Source: GCA-2748575 sp965222725 (GTDB lineage Bacteria > Pseudomonadota > Gammaproteobacteria > Pseudomonadales > Ketobacteraceae). From it: a stretch of DNA of 64,000 nucleotides. The notes beneath the pieces are model-generated. The model ran no database searches and was not told the DNA's origin. It saw nothing but the letters and a program-made list of their open reading frames with translations. This document shows positions 51,226-60,099 of the stretch, piece by piece. The number at the start of each line of letters is the position of its first letter. The first letter of the stretch is position 1. The stretch spans positions 1,426,001 through 1,490,000 of the forward strand of contig OZ244969.1 in NCBI GenBank assembly GCA_965222725.1, read 5' to 3'. The position numbers and the translations under genes were made by a program.

Positions 51226-51876
51226 GTGAAAATCCATGTTGCCAAACTGATGTTTATCCTGGCCTGCCTGTCGCTATCGGCCTGTCAGACCGCCTATTAC
51301 AGTGCCATGGAAAAAGTGGGCATCCACAAGCGGGATATTCTGGTGGACCGGGTGGAGGAAGCCCGCGACTCCCAGGTGGAAGCCAAGGAAACCTTCAAAT
51401 CCGCCCTGGACCGCTTTCAGACAGTGCTCAATGTGGAACGCACCGACCTGCAGGACAAATACGACGCCATCAGCGAGGAGTACGAGGCCGCCAGTGAATC
51501 CGCCACCGACGTGACCGAACGCATCAATGCCATTGAAGACGTGGCCGAAGCTTTATTTGATGAATGGCAGGACGAACTGGACCAGTACAGCAGCCGCGAT
51601 CTGAAAATCAAAAGCCAGCGCAAGCTGACCGACACCAAACGCAAATACAGCCAGCTGATGCAGGCCATGCGCCGTGCCGAAGGCAAAATGCAACCGGTAC
51701 TGGCTGCCCTGAAAGATCAGGTGCTGTTCCTGAAACACAATCTGAATGCTCAGGCCATCAGCTCCCTTAAAGGTGAGCTGTCCACCATCGAAAGCAATGT
51801 GTCACGCCTGATCAGGGAAATGGAAAAATCCATTGCCGAATCCGAAGCCTTTATCGCCCAGCTGGAGCAGAACTGA
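51226..51876 (+). CDS. DUF2959 family lipoprotein
   Basis: A protein of 216 residues from GTG 51226, behind AAGGAA. A lipoprotein signal ends at LSLSAC (Cys20). The mature part is a long helical hairpin/coiled coil: YYSAMEKVGIHKRDILVDRV, EAKETFKSALDRFQTVLNVE, and so on. The family is widespread in marine gammaproteobacteria and uncharacterised. It lies 50 bases after cmoB and two bases before the methyltransferase gene. Confidence 0.85.
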   Translation: MKIHVAKLMFILACLSLSACQTAYYSAMEKVGIHKRDILVDRVEEARDSQVEAKETFKSALDRFQTVLNVERTDLQDKYDAISEEYEAASESATDVTERINAIEDVAEALFDEWQDELDQYSSRDLKIKSQRKLTDTKRKYSQLMQAMRRAEGKMQPVLAALKDQVLFLKHNLNAQAISSLKGELSTIESNVSRLIREMEKSIAESEAFIAQLEQN

Positions 51877-51878
51877 TC

Positions 51879-52343
51879 ATGAGCACCCTGGACCGACCGC
51901 AGGTGAAGTTTCCCCCGCCGGTGTTTTACCTGGTGATGATTCTGCTGGGTTACGGGCTGGACCAATGGCTGCCCTGGCACTGGCAGGCCGGTTTTAAATC
52001 TTACTGGCTGGGAAGCGCTCTGATGGGCACTGGCCTGATGCTGGTGGGTTGGGCCGCTACCTGCTTCCGCCGCCATCAAACCACCATATTGCCCCACAAG
52101 GCATCTTCAAAAATCATTCAGGAAGGCCCCTTCCGCCTGAGCCGCAACCCCATCTATCTGGCTTTTACCCTGGTCCAGGTTGGCGCCGGCATTGCGCTGG
52201 GCAATATCTGGATTCTGGGGCTGGTGTATCCCACCATCCGCATCATGAATCAGCACGTGATCGAAAAAGAAGAAGCCTTTCTCAAGCAGGCGTTTGGCGA
52301 GGAGTATGTCGGTTACCTCGCCACCGTGCGCCGCTGGATCTGA
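51879..52343 (+). CDS. Isoprenylcysteine carboxyl methyltransferase-like membrane protein
   Basis: A protein of 154 residues with about four transmembrane segments. The ICMT/PEMT-type SAM-binding half has GPFRLSRNPIYLAFTLVQVG and VIEKEEAFLKQAFGEEYVGY. Bacterial members methylate unknown lipids or proteins. Two bases separate it from the DUF2959 gene, implying co-transcription. Confidence 0.88.
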   Translation: MSTLDRPQVKFPPPVFYLVMILLGYGLDQWLPWHWQAGFKSYWLGSALMGTGLMLVGWAATCFRRHQTTILPHKASSKIIQEGPFRLSRNPIYLAFTLVQVGAGIALGNIWILGLVYPTIRIMNQHVIEKEEAFLKQAFGEEYVGYLATVRRWI

Positions 52344-52358
52344 CAGCGACGCTTAACA

Positions 52359-52613
52359 CTATTTCAACAGCGCCGGGTGAGTATCCGCCGTGCGGTAGTC
52401 ATCCAGCGCCTTGATCAGACGGGAGTGCGACGTCTGGTCCATGCCTGAATGAATATATTCCTGGGCTGCCTTATACACTCGTTCCGCATGAGTCAGCCGG
52501 TAGTGGCAGTTCAGTAACGCCTTGGCCATATGATTGGGGTCTTCGCCGGCTTCGCGCATGCGTGCTGCTTCGTCCAGCGCCTCTTTCAACTCTTCTTCAG
52601 TGGGTTTGCCCAT
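52359..52613 (-). CDS. Small conserved-looking cytoplasmic protein
   Basis: A protein of 84 residues when started at ATG 52613, behind AAAGGAG; the longer frame to 52709 is unsupported. It is helical and charged: PTEEELKEALDEAARMREAG, DPNHMAKALLNCHYRLTHAE. I recognise no domain. It is monocistronic and convergent with the methyltransferase gene, with no clear terminator between. Confidence 0.75.
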   Translation of the reverse strand: MGKPTEEELKEALDEAARMREAGEDPNHMAKALLNCHYRLTHAERVYKAAQEYIHSGMDQTSHSRLIKALDDYRTADTHPALLK

Positions 52614-52749
52614 ACCTGCATCTCCTTTGTTCCTCTGACTATTAAATTTAGCTGAAATTTTGCCATTCGAGGCCCTGAACCCTTGTAACGAAAGTGCATA
52701 AAAAACCACCGCTTACTTGACTTGGCAGACTAAATCGCTATTCTAGGCG

Positions 52750-52930
52750 GCCGACGGTGCCCGAAAGGGCTTAAAAGGGAACACGGTGAACCGCTGACAC
52801 ACCCCGTTAGCAATAATCCGTGGCTGTCCCCGCAACTGTGAGTGTGGAATCTGTTTTCAACCTCGGCCACTGGGAAACCGGGAAGGCCGAAAACAGGTGA
52901 AGATACACAAGCCAGGAGACCTGCCGTTAC
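52750..52930 (+). ncRNA. Cobalamin (B12) riboswitch
   Basis: The sequence carries the usual order of conserved elements: GGTGCCCGAAAGGGC, then AAAAGGGAACACGGTGAA, TGGCTGTCCCCGCAACTGTG, the CACTGGGAAACCGGGAAGG arm, and the B12 box AGCCAGGAGACCTGCC (52910-52925). It lies about 160 bases upstream of the BtuB-type receptor, which it should turn off when cobalamin is abundant. Confidence 0.95.
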
Positions 52931-53086
52931 AGTGGCTGTTTGGCCACTGCGTCACCTTCCGATAATCGGGTAGAGTTATTGGTGTGAGCACGGTGACGGT
53001 TTGAGCGTTGTCGTGTGGCGGATTCCTGCGAATATTCCCCCTCGTTCAACAATATTTGGAAATCTACAGATTTGTTGGAGTTAAGT

Positions 53087-54889
53087 ATGTCTGTGAAAAG
53101 CTTTCCGGCTTTGGCGGGTGCTGTGTGTGCGTGTGTGTCTGGTTTTGCGTTTGCGACCCATCATAATGATGAGGTGGTGGTTACGGCAAGTCGTCATCAG
53201 GAATCATTAGATAAGGCTTTTGTTGCAGTAAAAGTGATTAGCGCTGCAGATATTGAAAAGTTTCAGGCTGCCGACCTGAACGAATTGTTAAGTCGCACTG
53301 CGGGTGTGGATCTGGTGACATCCGGTGGCAGGGGAACTGAAACCAGTTTGTTTATCCGGGGAACTAACAGTAATCACTCCCTGATTCTTCTGGATGGTGT
53401 ACGCATTAATAGTGCTTCCAGCGGTTCAGCAGATCTCGCGCATATTCCGTTGAGTATTATCGAACGGATTGAAATCGTTCGTGGTCCACGAGCTGCTTTT
53501 TACGGTGCGGATACTATTGGTGGCGTTGTTCAGATCTTTACCAAGCGAGGTGGTCACGATAGCCTGGATCTGGAAGTTACCCGTGGCAAGCATGATTACC
53601 TGCGTTCCAATGTGGCTCTGGGTGTTGGTGATAAAAACTGGGATGCATTGCTGGCGCTGGGTTATGAGGAAACCGATGGTATCAGTGCAAAGTATAATGA
53701 GAACCCGGATCGTGATGGTTATCGGAATGAAAACCAGATGGCGAGTTTGCGTTATAACCTTACGGACAACACCTCTTTATCTCTGGTTGGCGTGGAGTTT
53801 GAAGGCGATGCAGAGTTTGATGCCGGTAGTGCTAATGGCGTAGAAAGCAGTTTTCGTAACCGGGTGGCAGGGTTGACACTTAAGTCAATGGTGTCCGACC
53901 ACTGGTTGCTTGAAGCTCAGGCGTCTACGTTAATCTATGAGCTGGAGTCTCCGCATTACACTTCTTTCCTGAAAACGGAACGGGATCAATATAGCTTGAT
54001 CAGTCGCCATTTGATGGAGCCGTTTTCAATTTCGTGGGGAGTTGAAACCTACATTGATGATGTATCCGATAGCTCAATGATAGATTTTGGAGCCTCTCCG
54101 GTGACGTTATCCACGTATGATCAAACTGAAATTGATAATGTTGGTGGCTTCATTTCCGGGCAGGTGTTTACTGCTGTTGGGAGTTTCGAAGCTTCTTATC
54201 GAGAAGACGATCACGATGTATGGGGTGATCATGATACTTACAGCATTGCCTACAGCCTGGAGTACGTGACGGATCACCGGTTTGTGGTTAGTGAAGGCAC
54301 TGCGTTTGTAGCTCCCACATTTAATCAGCTTTATTGGCCATCTTATGGCAACCCAGATCTGTATCCGGAGGAATCCAAAACCCGGGAAATCTTTTTTGAA
54401 GGGCCTCTTATGAGCTGGTTTTACCAGGCCAGCTTTTACTATACGGAAATTGAAAACCTGATCACTGGACAACCGCTGGATAACAGGCAAGTGAAGATTC
54501 GTGGTTTTGAGCTGGAGTTGGACGGTAGCTTGTTGGGCTTTGATATTGGTATGGATCTGGATCTAAAGAGACCATGGGATAAAGAAACTCGTAACACGTT
54601 GGCGCGGCGTCCCCGTCGCTCTATCAATATCGATGTTGATCGTACCTTTGGTGATTTTTCCGCGGGCTTTACGGTTTATGCCCAGGATGAGACCAATGAC
54701 CTACCTTATGGCGCAGATCATCTGGCAGGGTACGGGCGAGTGGATATTCGTGCTGCTTACCAGATCACCAGGAATATGGATGTGGGTTTCAAGATCAATA
54801 ATGTGCTGAGCAAAGAGTACGAGGAAAACACAGGGTATAACGTACTGGAAGAAGAGTGGATGGTGACGTTTAACCTGAAAGGAATGTAG
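53087..54889 (+). CDS. btuB: TonB-dependent vitamin B12 receptor (BtuB family)
   Basis: A protein of 600 residues from ATG 53087 (TTGGAG upstream). The signal peptide ends at FAFA-TH, the TonB box is DEVVVTASR, and the plug has ADLNELLSRTAGVDLVTSGG, RGTETSLFIRGTNSNHSLIL and IERIEIVRGPRAAFYGADTI. The barrel runs to a short C-terminus ending MVTFNLKGM. The cobalamin riboswitch in its leader gives the substrate assignment. It is lower in G+C and in codon bias than the flanking genes by eye. Confidence 0.93.
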   Translation: MSVKSFPALAGAVCACVSGFAFATHHNDEVVVTASRHQESLDKAFVAVKVISAADIEKFQAADLNELLSRTAGVDLVTSGGRGTETSLFIRGTNSNHSLILLDGVRINSASSGSADLAHIPLSIIERIEIVRGPRAAFYGADTIGGVVQIFTKRGGHDSLDLEVTRGKHDYLRSNVALGVGDKNWDALLALGYEETDGISAKYNENPDRDGYRNENQMASLRYNLTDNTSLSLVGVEFEGDAEFDAGSANGVESSFRNRVAGLTLKSMVSDHWLLEAQASTLIYELESPHYTSFLKTERDQYSLISRHLMEPFSISWGVETYIDDVSDSSMIDFGASPVTLSTYDQTEIDNVGGFISGQVFTAVGSFEASYREDDHDVWGDHDTYSIAYSLEYVTDHRFVVSEGTAFVAPTFNQLYWPSYGNPDLYPEESKTREIFFEGPLMSWFYQASFYYTEIENLITGQPLDNRQVKIRGFELELDGSLLGFDIGMDLDLKRPWDKETRNTLARRPRRSINIDVDRTFGDFSAGFTVYAQDETNDLPYGADHLAGYGRVDIRAAYQITRNMDVGFKINNVLSKEYEENTGYNVLEEEWMVTFNLKGM

Positions 54890-54902
54890 ATTCTGGTGTA
54901 AT

Positions 54903-54942
54903 AAAAAAGGCGCTTTACTTTAATGGGTAAAGCGCTTTTTTT
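54903..54942. terminator. Bidirectional terminator between btuB and the PEP-CTERM gene
   Basis: GCGCTTTAC (54910-54918) and GTAAAGCGC (54927-54935) form a perfect stem with an A-tract on the left and seven T on the right. Confidence 0.92.
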
Positions 54943-54946
54943 GTTT

Positions 54947-55729
54947 TTAACTCTGTTTCTTTCTGAACCCGAAAAGACCGCCCAGTAACGCGATACCAAA
55001 CAGATACAGAGTAGAAGGCTCAGGAACAGAAAACACAACCTGATCCCCGAACTGGGCATGCATGGCTGAACCTGAATCATCTGTAGATGTATTGTTCATG
55101 GACATAACAAGCTCATAGGTGTGATTGTTCTGGAGCAGGTACGATCCGCCAAAACCATCCTCAGCAAAAACATCCTCAAGAATATCGCCCGTTGTTACAT
55201 TGCGAAGCCTGAACGCCCCGCTAACCAGCGGGTTGGGGTTGAGCTCTAGCTCGGAGATATCGATCAGCAGTTCGCTGTCTCCGTCCAGCACTTCAAACAG
55301 GAGCGAGAAGGTGGCGGTTGACTGGGAAAAAACGCTATCGAAAATATCTTCAGCGCCGTCTATCCAGGCGTACTGGGTAGAGTTGTTGCTGACTTCATAG
55401 GAGAAGCTGTTGCCGGCAAAGCCGCCATTGGTTCTGGCAAATGCATAGGCTGCATGACTTGGACCTGCGTCCGGTGTGCCGCTGCCGGTGATGACGTCAT
55501 TCTCGTCAGCATCCAGGCCAGCCAACAATACGGCATCGGAGAACACGGTTGTGTTGTTAAAGGTTGAGCCGGTGTAGCTCGAAGCGTATGAGTCCGGATA
55601 GTAACTGTAGCCAACAACTGTATTGAGTGTGGCGCTCTCATCAATCACGTTAATCATCGCCGCCTGAGCACCGGCGCCCGACAGCATTAACGTGGAAAAA
55701 GCAAAAACCCTGGAATAGCGGCTGAACAT
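54947..55729 (-). CDS. PEP-CTERM sorting domain protein
   Basis: A protein of 260 residues from ATG 55729, behind AGGAGG; the open frame to 55888 is leader. The signal peptide ends AGAQA-AM. A beta-rich extracellular domain with many Asn/Ser/Thr residues follows. The C-terminus FSVPEPSTLYLFGIALLGGL then FGFRKKQS is a textbook exosortase signal: PEP motif, hydrophobic helix, basic tail. It is probably exported and processed at the cell surface, often with exopolysaccharide. No exosortase gene is in the window. Confidence 0.92.
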   Translation of the reverse strand: MFSRYSRVFAFSTLMLSGAGAQAAMINVIDESATLNTVVGYSYYPDSYASSYTGSTFNNTTVFSDAVLLAGLDADENDVITGSGTPDAGPSHAAYAFARTNGGFAGNSFSYEVSNNSTQYAWIDGAEDIFDSVFSQSTATFSLLFEVLDGDSELLIDISELELNPNPLVSGAFRLRNVTTGDILEDVFAEDGFGGSYLLQNNHTYELVMSMNNTSTDDSGSAMHAQFGDQVVFSVPEPSTLYLFGIALLGGLFGFRKKQS

Positions 55730-56170
55730 GGAAAACCTCCTGTCACCTTTTAAAACAAAAAATCTTTCCTGAATCCCTCGGGTACAGGCTGTGAGCCTGC
55801 TGCCCGGTGTTTGAATTCTTATTATCCAGTTGTTGGGTCGCAGGGGGTGTTCCGCCGACCACTGTAAAAGGATGTAAACAAATAGCAATTATTAAGCCAG
55901 TCGGACAAATCTATATTCATCAACGGGATAGGGCAACGTAAATTTTCACAATGTTTAGTACTTCGACATTGGTTCACATTTTCTGATTTTTATTTGATCG
56001 CCATGGGTGATTTTTGCCCGTAGGGAAAGGGCTGCCGGGCGATTCGGGTTCACCAAATAATCAGAATTCATGTCGGCGCCTTATATGTTTGTCAGGAACT
56101 GTTAACCATATCGACAGTTGCGCATTAAATAACGGTTCAGGTGTCAGGCCGCGCTCGTTTTTAAGCAGCG
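55730..56170. other. Regulatory region upstream of the PEP-CTERM gene
   Basis: There is no gene here. It contains the sigma-54-like promoter at 55884-55899 and a leader of about 145 bases. The rest (55900-56170) is AT-rich, with several TTCACA/TGTGAA words that could be enhancer sites. It also separates the PEP-CTERM gene from the downstream end of the alpha/beta hydrolase gene. Confidence 0.45.
55884..55899 (-). promoter_or_regulatory. Candidate sigma-54 promoter for the PEP-CTERM gene
   Basis: On the minus strand TGGCTTAATAATTGCT has GG and GC exactly ten bases apart, with TGGC at -24 and a perfect TTGCT at -12. PEP-CTERM genes are known to be controlled by sigma-54 through the PrsK/PrsR system, which supports this reading. 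Confidence 0.65.
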
Positions 56171-56950
56171 TTAAGCGGATACGACTGTTGCCACCGGCTT
56201 TTTCCCCCGCAAAAATTCCGATGCCTGTTCCGTTACCCAGTCAGCAGCGTCCAGAGTCAGGTCGTGGCCGGCATCCGGGTGGCGCAGAAACGGCAGCTGC
56301 CAGTGCCGGGCCAGGCGCATGGAGCATTCCGGGTCCACCAGCCGGTCGCCACCACCATTTAAAACCAGAATGCGGTTATGGGGCGCATGGCGGGGTGCTT
56401 TGTAGCGGGCGGCAGCGGCGAGCTGGCGCAGGGCATTGGTTTTGGCGATGGGGCGTTCCCGGGCGTAGCCGGCCCAGCGCTCTGCAATGGTGTCGTGATC
56501 CGGCCGCAGGTTGCTGGTAATGGCCAGAATATTCCGCTCCCGCTGCACCAGATCCCGGGTGATCAGGCTTTTACCCATCAGGGGGTAGTTTTCCGGGTTC
56601 AGGCGTTCGTAAAAGGGATTGAAGGCCCGCAGGCTGGTGTTCATCAATACGGCGCTTTCCAGCTCACGGGGGTGCTCCACCAGCCATTCCAGGCCGATCA
56701 TGGCGCCCATGGAAATGGCAATCAGATGATAGGGGGCTGCGTAACCCTGTTGCTGCAGTCGGCGGCGCACCGATTCCATCATGCCGCGGATGCTGGTGGG
56801 GGAGGTTTCCCGGAAACGTTCGCCGTTGCCGGCTACATCCACTGTCACGATCTGCTTGTCGGGGTTGGCCTGCTGTAACAGTCGGGGAAATTCCTCCCAG
56901 TGCCGCTGTTCCCGTATCAGCCCTCGTAGTAAAACCCAGGTGTCCGCCAT
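56171..56950 (-). CDS. Alpha/beta hydrolase
   Basis: A protein of 259 residues, cytoplasmic. The strand and oxyanion region WVLLRGLIREQRHWEEF is followed by VDVAGNGERF. The nucleophile serine is in LIAISMGAMIGLEW, where the usual first glycine of GxSxG is replaced by Ala. The aspartate is in NGGGDRLVD and the histidine in PDAGHDL. The substrate is unknown. It is a single gene on the minus strand. Confidence 0.85.
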   Translation of the reverse strand: MADTWVLLRGLIREQRHWEEFPRLLQQANPDKQIVTVDVAGNGERFRETSPTSIRGMMESVRRRLQQQGYAAPYHLIAISMGAMIGLEWLVEHPRELESAVLMNTSLRAFNPFYERLNPENYPLMGKSLITRDLVQRERNILAITSNLRPDHDTIAERWAGYARERPIAKTNALRQLAAAARYKAPRHAPHNRILVLNGGGDRLVDPECSMRLARHWQLPFLRHPDAGHDLTLDAADWVTEQASEFLRGKKPVATVVSA

Positions 56951-57147
56951 CTTGTTCCTTCCTTCCTTTCTTTCCGCCGTTTCCGGAGTGTGCCTGCATT
57001 CGGTGACAAAACCTAGTCGGCCCCCGGGGATTGGTAAATATCACCCAATGGACTGGTCTGATCCGTTCGATCATAGCTTTGTCATCGGGCGGTGGTTAAT
57101 AAGGATGGTCTTTGCCTGCCATTTGCCGCTATTCAATGAGGGAAACC

Positions 57148-58740
57148 ATGAGCCTGACACGCCGATCATTACTGAAAGCCGCCGCCGGGAGCGCTACCCT
57201 GGCATCCGTTACCAGCCTGCAGGGCTGCCTGGGCAGTATCGAGGGGCCGTTCAAGCACGGGGTGGCATCGGGCGATCCGCTGCAGGATCGGGTGATTCTG
57301 TGGACCCGTATCACACCGGAAGAACTGGTGCTGGGGCCACTGGCCTTTGAATGGTGGGTGGCGACAGATCCGGAAATGACCCAGCGCATTGCCGGTGGCT
57401 CAGCCGTAACAGGGGCTGAACGGGATTATACGGTGAAGTTGGATGTGACCGGCCTGGACTCTGATACCACTTACTATTATCAGTTTGTGTTTGGCGACTG
57501 GCTGTCGCCGGTGGGGCGTACAAAAACCTTGCCGGAGGGTGCGGTGGAGCGTTTGCGCATTGCCTTTACGTCATGCTCCTGGTTTACCGTGGGTCTGTTC
57601 AATGTGTACCGTGCCATTGCCCAGCGGGAGGATCTGGATGCCGTGCTGCACCTGGGGGATTACATCTATGAGTACGGCAATGATCTGATGAATCCGGCGC
57701 TGATCAACCGGCAGCACAGTCCGGCGCATCATATTGAGTCCCTGCAGGATTACCGCATGCGGCATGCGCAATATAAAACGGATCCCGACCTGATGGAGGC
57801 CCATCGTCAGCACCCCTTTATTACCGTGTGGGATGATCATGAGTCTGCCAACAATGCCTGGTTCGACGGGGCGGAAAACCACGAGGATGACCAGGGTCCC
57901 TGGCCGGAGCGTCGTGCCAATGCCATCAAGGCGTATTTTGAATGGATGCCGGTGCGGGAAACCGGGCTGGATACCAATAACGATCAGCTGGTGTATCGCA
58001 ACTTCCGTTTTGGGGACCTGTTAAACCTGAGCATGCTGGACACCCGTTTGGTGGGCCGGGCCAAACAGGCGGTGCCGGGAGACCTGGTGACGATTAATGA
58101 CCCCACCCGTTCCCTGCTGGGGGATGCGCAGGAAGCCTGGTTGTTTGAGCAATTAAGGCTTAGCCAGCAGCAGGGCGTTACCTGGAAGATGTTAGGTCAG
58201 CAGGTCATGATGGCCCAGCTGGCAGCGGGTTATATTGCGTTGAATATGGACCAGTGGGATGGCTACCCGGTGGCGCGGCAGCGATTGTTTGATCTGATCA
58301 AGTCGGAGCAGATCAAGAACTTTGTGGTGTTGACCGGTGACATTCATTCTTCCTGGGCCAATGATTTGCAGGAAGATCCTTTTGCAGATTCTGACATTCT
58401 GGGGGTGGAATTTGTGACGCCCGGAGTGACATCGCCTTCCATTCCCGTGAAGCCCATTGCGGACCGGGTGGCGGGTGAATTAATGAAGCATATGCCCCAT
58501 ATGCATTTTGTGGATTTCTTTCATAAGGGGCATGTGCTGCTGGATATTACCCATGACTATATTCAGGGTGAGTGGTACTTTGCCGAGTCCATTAACCGTT
58601 CCGCTGATTCGTTCTTTGCCAAAGGCTACCGGGTGAATGCGGGCGGTGGTGGACTGATTCCGGTGGACGCACCTGCGGCACCGGCAACAGCCAGCCCGTT
58701 AGCGCCGGTTCTGACAGCAGCGCAACGTTACCGGCCCTGA
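57148..58740 (+). CDS. PhoD-like alkaline phosphatase/phosphodiesterase, Tat-exported
   Basis: A protein of 530 residues from ATG 57148 (GAGGGA upstream). A twin-arginine signal TRRSLLKAAAGSATL is followed by a cysteine in LQGCLG that could also be lipidated. The N-terminal Ig-like domain starts FKHGVASGDPLQDRVILWTR. The metallophosphatase domain has HLGDYIYEYGNDL, TVWDDHESANNAW, LLNLSMLDTRLVGR and VVLTGDIHSSWAND, with calcium/iron ligands intact. It hydrolyses phosphodiesters or monoesters in the periplasm. It overlaps the convergent kinase gene by 13 bases. No Pho box was identified. Confidence 0.92.
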   Translation: MSLTRRSLLKAAAGSATLASVTSLQGCLGSIEGPFKHGVASGDPLQDRVILWTRITPEELVLGPLAFEWWVATDPEMTQRIAGGSAVTGAERDYTVKLDVTGLDSDTTYYYQFVFGDWLSPVGRTKTLPEGAVERLRIAFTSCSWFTVGLFNVYRAIAQREDLDAVLHLGDYIYEYGNDLMNPALINRQHSPAHHIESLQDYRMRHAQYKTDPDLMEAHRQHPFITVWDDHESANNAWFDGAENHEDDQGPWPERRANAIKAYFEWMPVRETGLDTNNDQLVYRNFRFGDLLNLSMLDTRLVGRAKQAVPGDLVTINDPTRSLLGDAQEAWLFEQLRLSQQQGVTWKMLGQQVMMAQLAAGYIALNMDQWDGYPVARQRLFDLIKSEQIKNFVVLTGDIHSSWANDLQEDPFADSDILGVEFVTPGVTSPSIPVKPIADRVAGELMKHMPHMHFVDFFHKGHVLLDITHDYIQGEWYFAESINRSADSFFAKGYRVNAGGGGLIPVDAPAAPATASPLAPVLTAAQRYRP

Positions 58741-60062
58741 GTGCGCGTGCTTTCCTGGAATAGTGGTGTCATTTCTGCGTAAACGGCGTCTTTGAATACC
58801 CGGCTGTAGTTATTGCAGGCATTCAGGTCGGCCAGAACTGCAGCCAGCCCCCACTGCAGCCGGTTGATAAACAGAAAATCGCCGGGCATGGCAGCGCTGA
58901 AGGTATTCTTGTTTTCCCAGAGCATGTAGTTGTTGGTGTCGGCATTGTGCTCGTGGTCGTAGCAGAATTCTTTGTCTTCCTTAAAGGGCGTGTAAACGTG
59001 ATTCATCATTTCCCAGTGAAAATCATGGTCAAACTTTTTGCGATTGCCGATTAAGCCCAGGGCATCCGTGGCCAGGTAGTTTTCTGCCTTGTTCTGTTCC
59101 AGTATGCTTTTTGCCATACGCTTCCAGCGATGAATAAAATCCACATCAAATTTTTTGATACAGCCAAAATCCAGAAAGGTAACGCTGCCATCCTCATGAA
59201 ACAGATAGTTGCCCGGATGGGGATCGCCGTTAAAGTAACTGTGGCGGAAAATGGCGTTCATGGTGTGGCGGAAAATATTCAGGCCGGCTTTGTTTTTGGT
59301 GGCCTGGTCTGCCGTGCGGCAAAAGGTTTGAAAATCGGTTCCGTCAATAAATTCAGTAGTGAGTACACGGCGGCGGGAATGGCTCAGCAGTACATCGGGA
59401 ATATGTTCGCCGCTAACGTTCTGGCACAGGTTGCGCACGGCCAGCTGATTTTTGGCTTCCAGGTGGTAATCACATTCTTCCAGTACCCGGTCGCGAAGTT
59501 CCTTTGCCATGGCTTTGCCAGGCATGGACGTGCCCAGCATTAACACTGTGAACAGGTTGCCCACCAGGGTAAGGTCCATGCTGATCAGTTTTTCTATATC
59601 CGGGTATTGCACCTTCACGGCCACATCACGACCGTTCACCCGGGCTTTGTGCACCTGGCCAATGGACGCCGCAGCAAAGGCCTGTTCTTCAAAATCATCA
59701 AAACAGGACTCTATGGGCGCCTTGAGTTCCGACTCGATAATGTCGCGTACCTGGGCAAATTCCATGGCGGTGCTGCTGGCCTGCAGTTTGGCCATTAGCT
59801 CGCGGGCTTCCGGCGGCATATGGGTGCCGAGGTAGCTGGCCATCTGGCCGAACTTCATGATCAGCCCTTTCATGCCGTCAAATTCATTCACCAGTTTTGC
59901 GGCGATTTCCACAGCTTTGTCGGGATCCATATCACGGGTGTTAAGCAGCTTTTTTGCTGCGCCCATGCCCAGGCGGGTAGACAGCCTTGCCGTGCTGACC
60001 GTGCGGCCAAGAAAACTCTTTTTAAGTTTACGTTTTTTGGATTTTGCGGGGGTGTCGTCCAT
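58728..60062 (-). CDS. ABC1/AarF/UbiB-family atypical kinase
   Basis: A protein of 444 residues. The family landmarks are visible: the KxGQ-type motif in LIMKFGQMASYLG, the Ala-rich nucleotide loop AAASIGQVHKA, the lysine in VAVKVQYP, and the metal-binding FLDFG in VTFLDFGCIKKF after PHPGNYLFHED. Members act as ATPases in coenzyme Q biosynthesis or in lipid-related processes. This member is shorter than UbiB and lacks the C-terminal membrane helices, so it is an ABC1-like paralogue and not UbiB itself. A basic N-terminus (KSKKRKLKKSFLG) is notable. Confidence 0.88.
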   Translation of the reverse strand: MDDTPAKSKKRKLKKSFLGRTVSTARLSTRLGMGAAKKLLNTRDMDPDKAVEIAAKLVNEFDGMKGLIMKFGQMASYLGTHMPPEARELMAKLQASSTAMEFAQVRDIIESELKAPIESCFDDFEEQAFAAASIGQVHKARVNGRDVAVKVQYPDIEKLISMDLTLVGNLFTVLMLGTSMPGKAMAKELRDRVLEECDYHLEAKNQLAVRNLCQNVSGEHIPDVLLSHSRRRVLTTEFIDGTDFQTFCRTADQATKNKAGLNIFRHTMNAIFRHSYFNGDPHPGNYLFHEDGSVTFLDFGCIKKFDVDFIHRWKRMAKSILEQNKAENYLATDALGLIGNRKKFDHDFHWEMMNHVYTPFKEDKEFCYDHEHNADTNNYMLWENKNTFSAAMPGDFLFINRLQWGLAAVLADLNACNNYSRVFKDAVYAEMTPLFQESTRTQGR

Positions 60063-60099
60063 GAGGTGCTCCTGTTGCCTTTTTTGGCGGGAAAAAGCG

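Noticed and set aside
58728..60062. UbiB of ubiquinone biosynthesis
   Set aside because: The protein is about 100 residues shorter than UbiB and lacks the C-terminal membrane helices, and no ubiE/ubiJ genes are adjacent.
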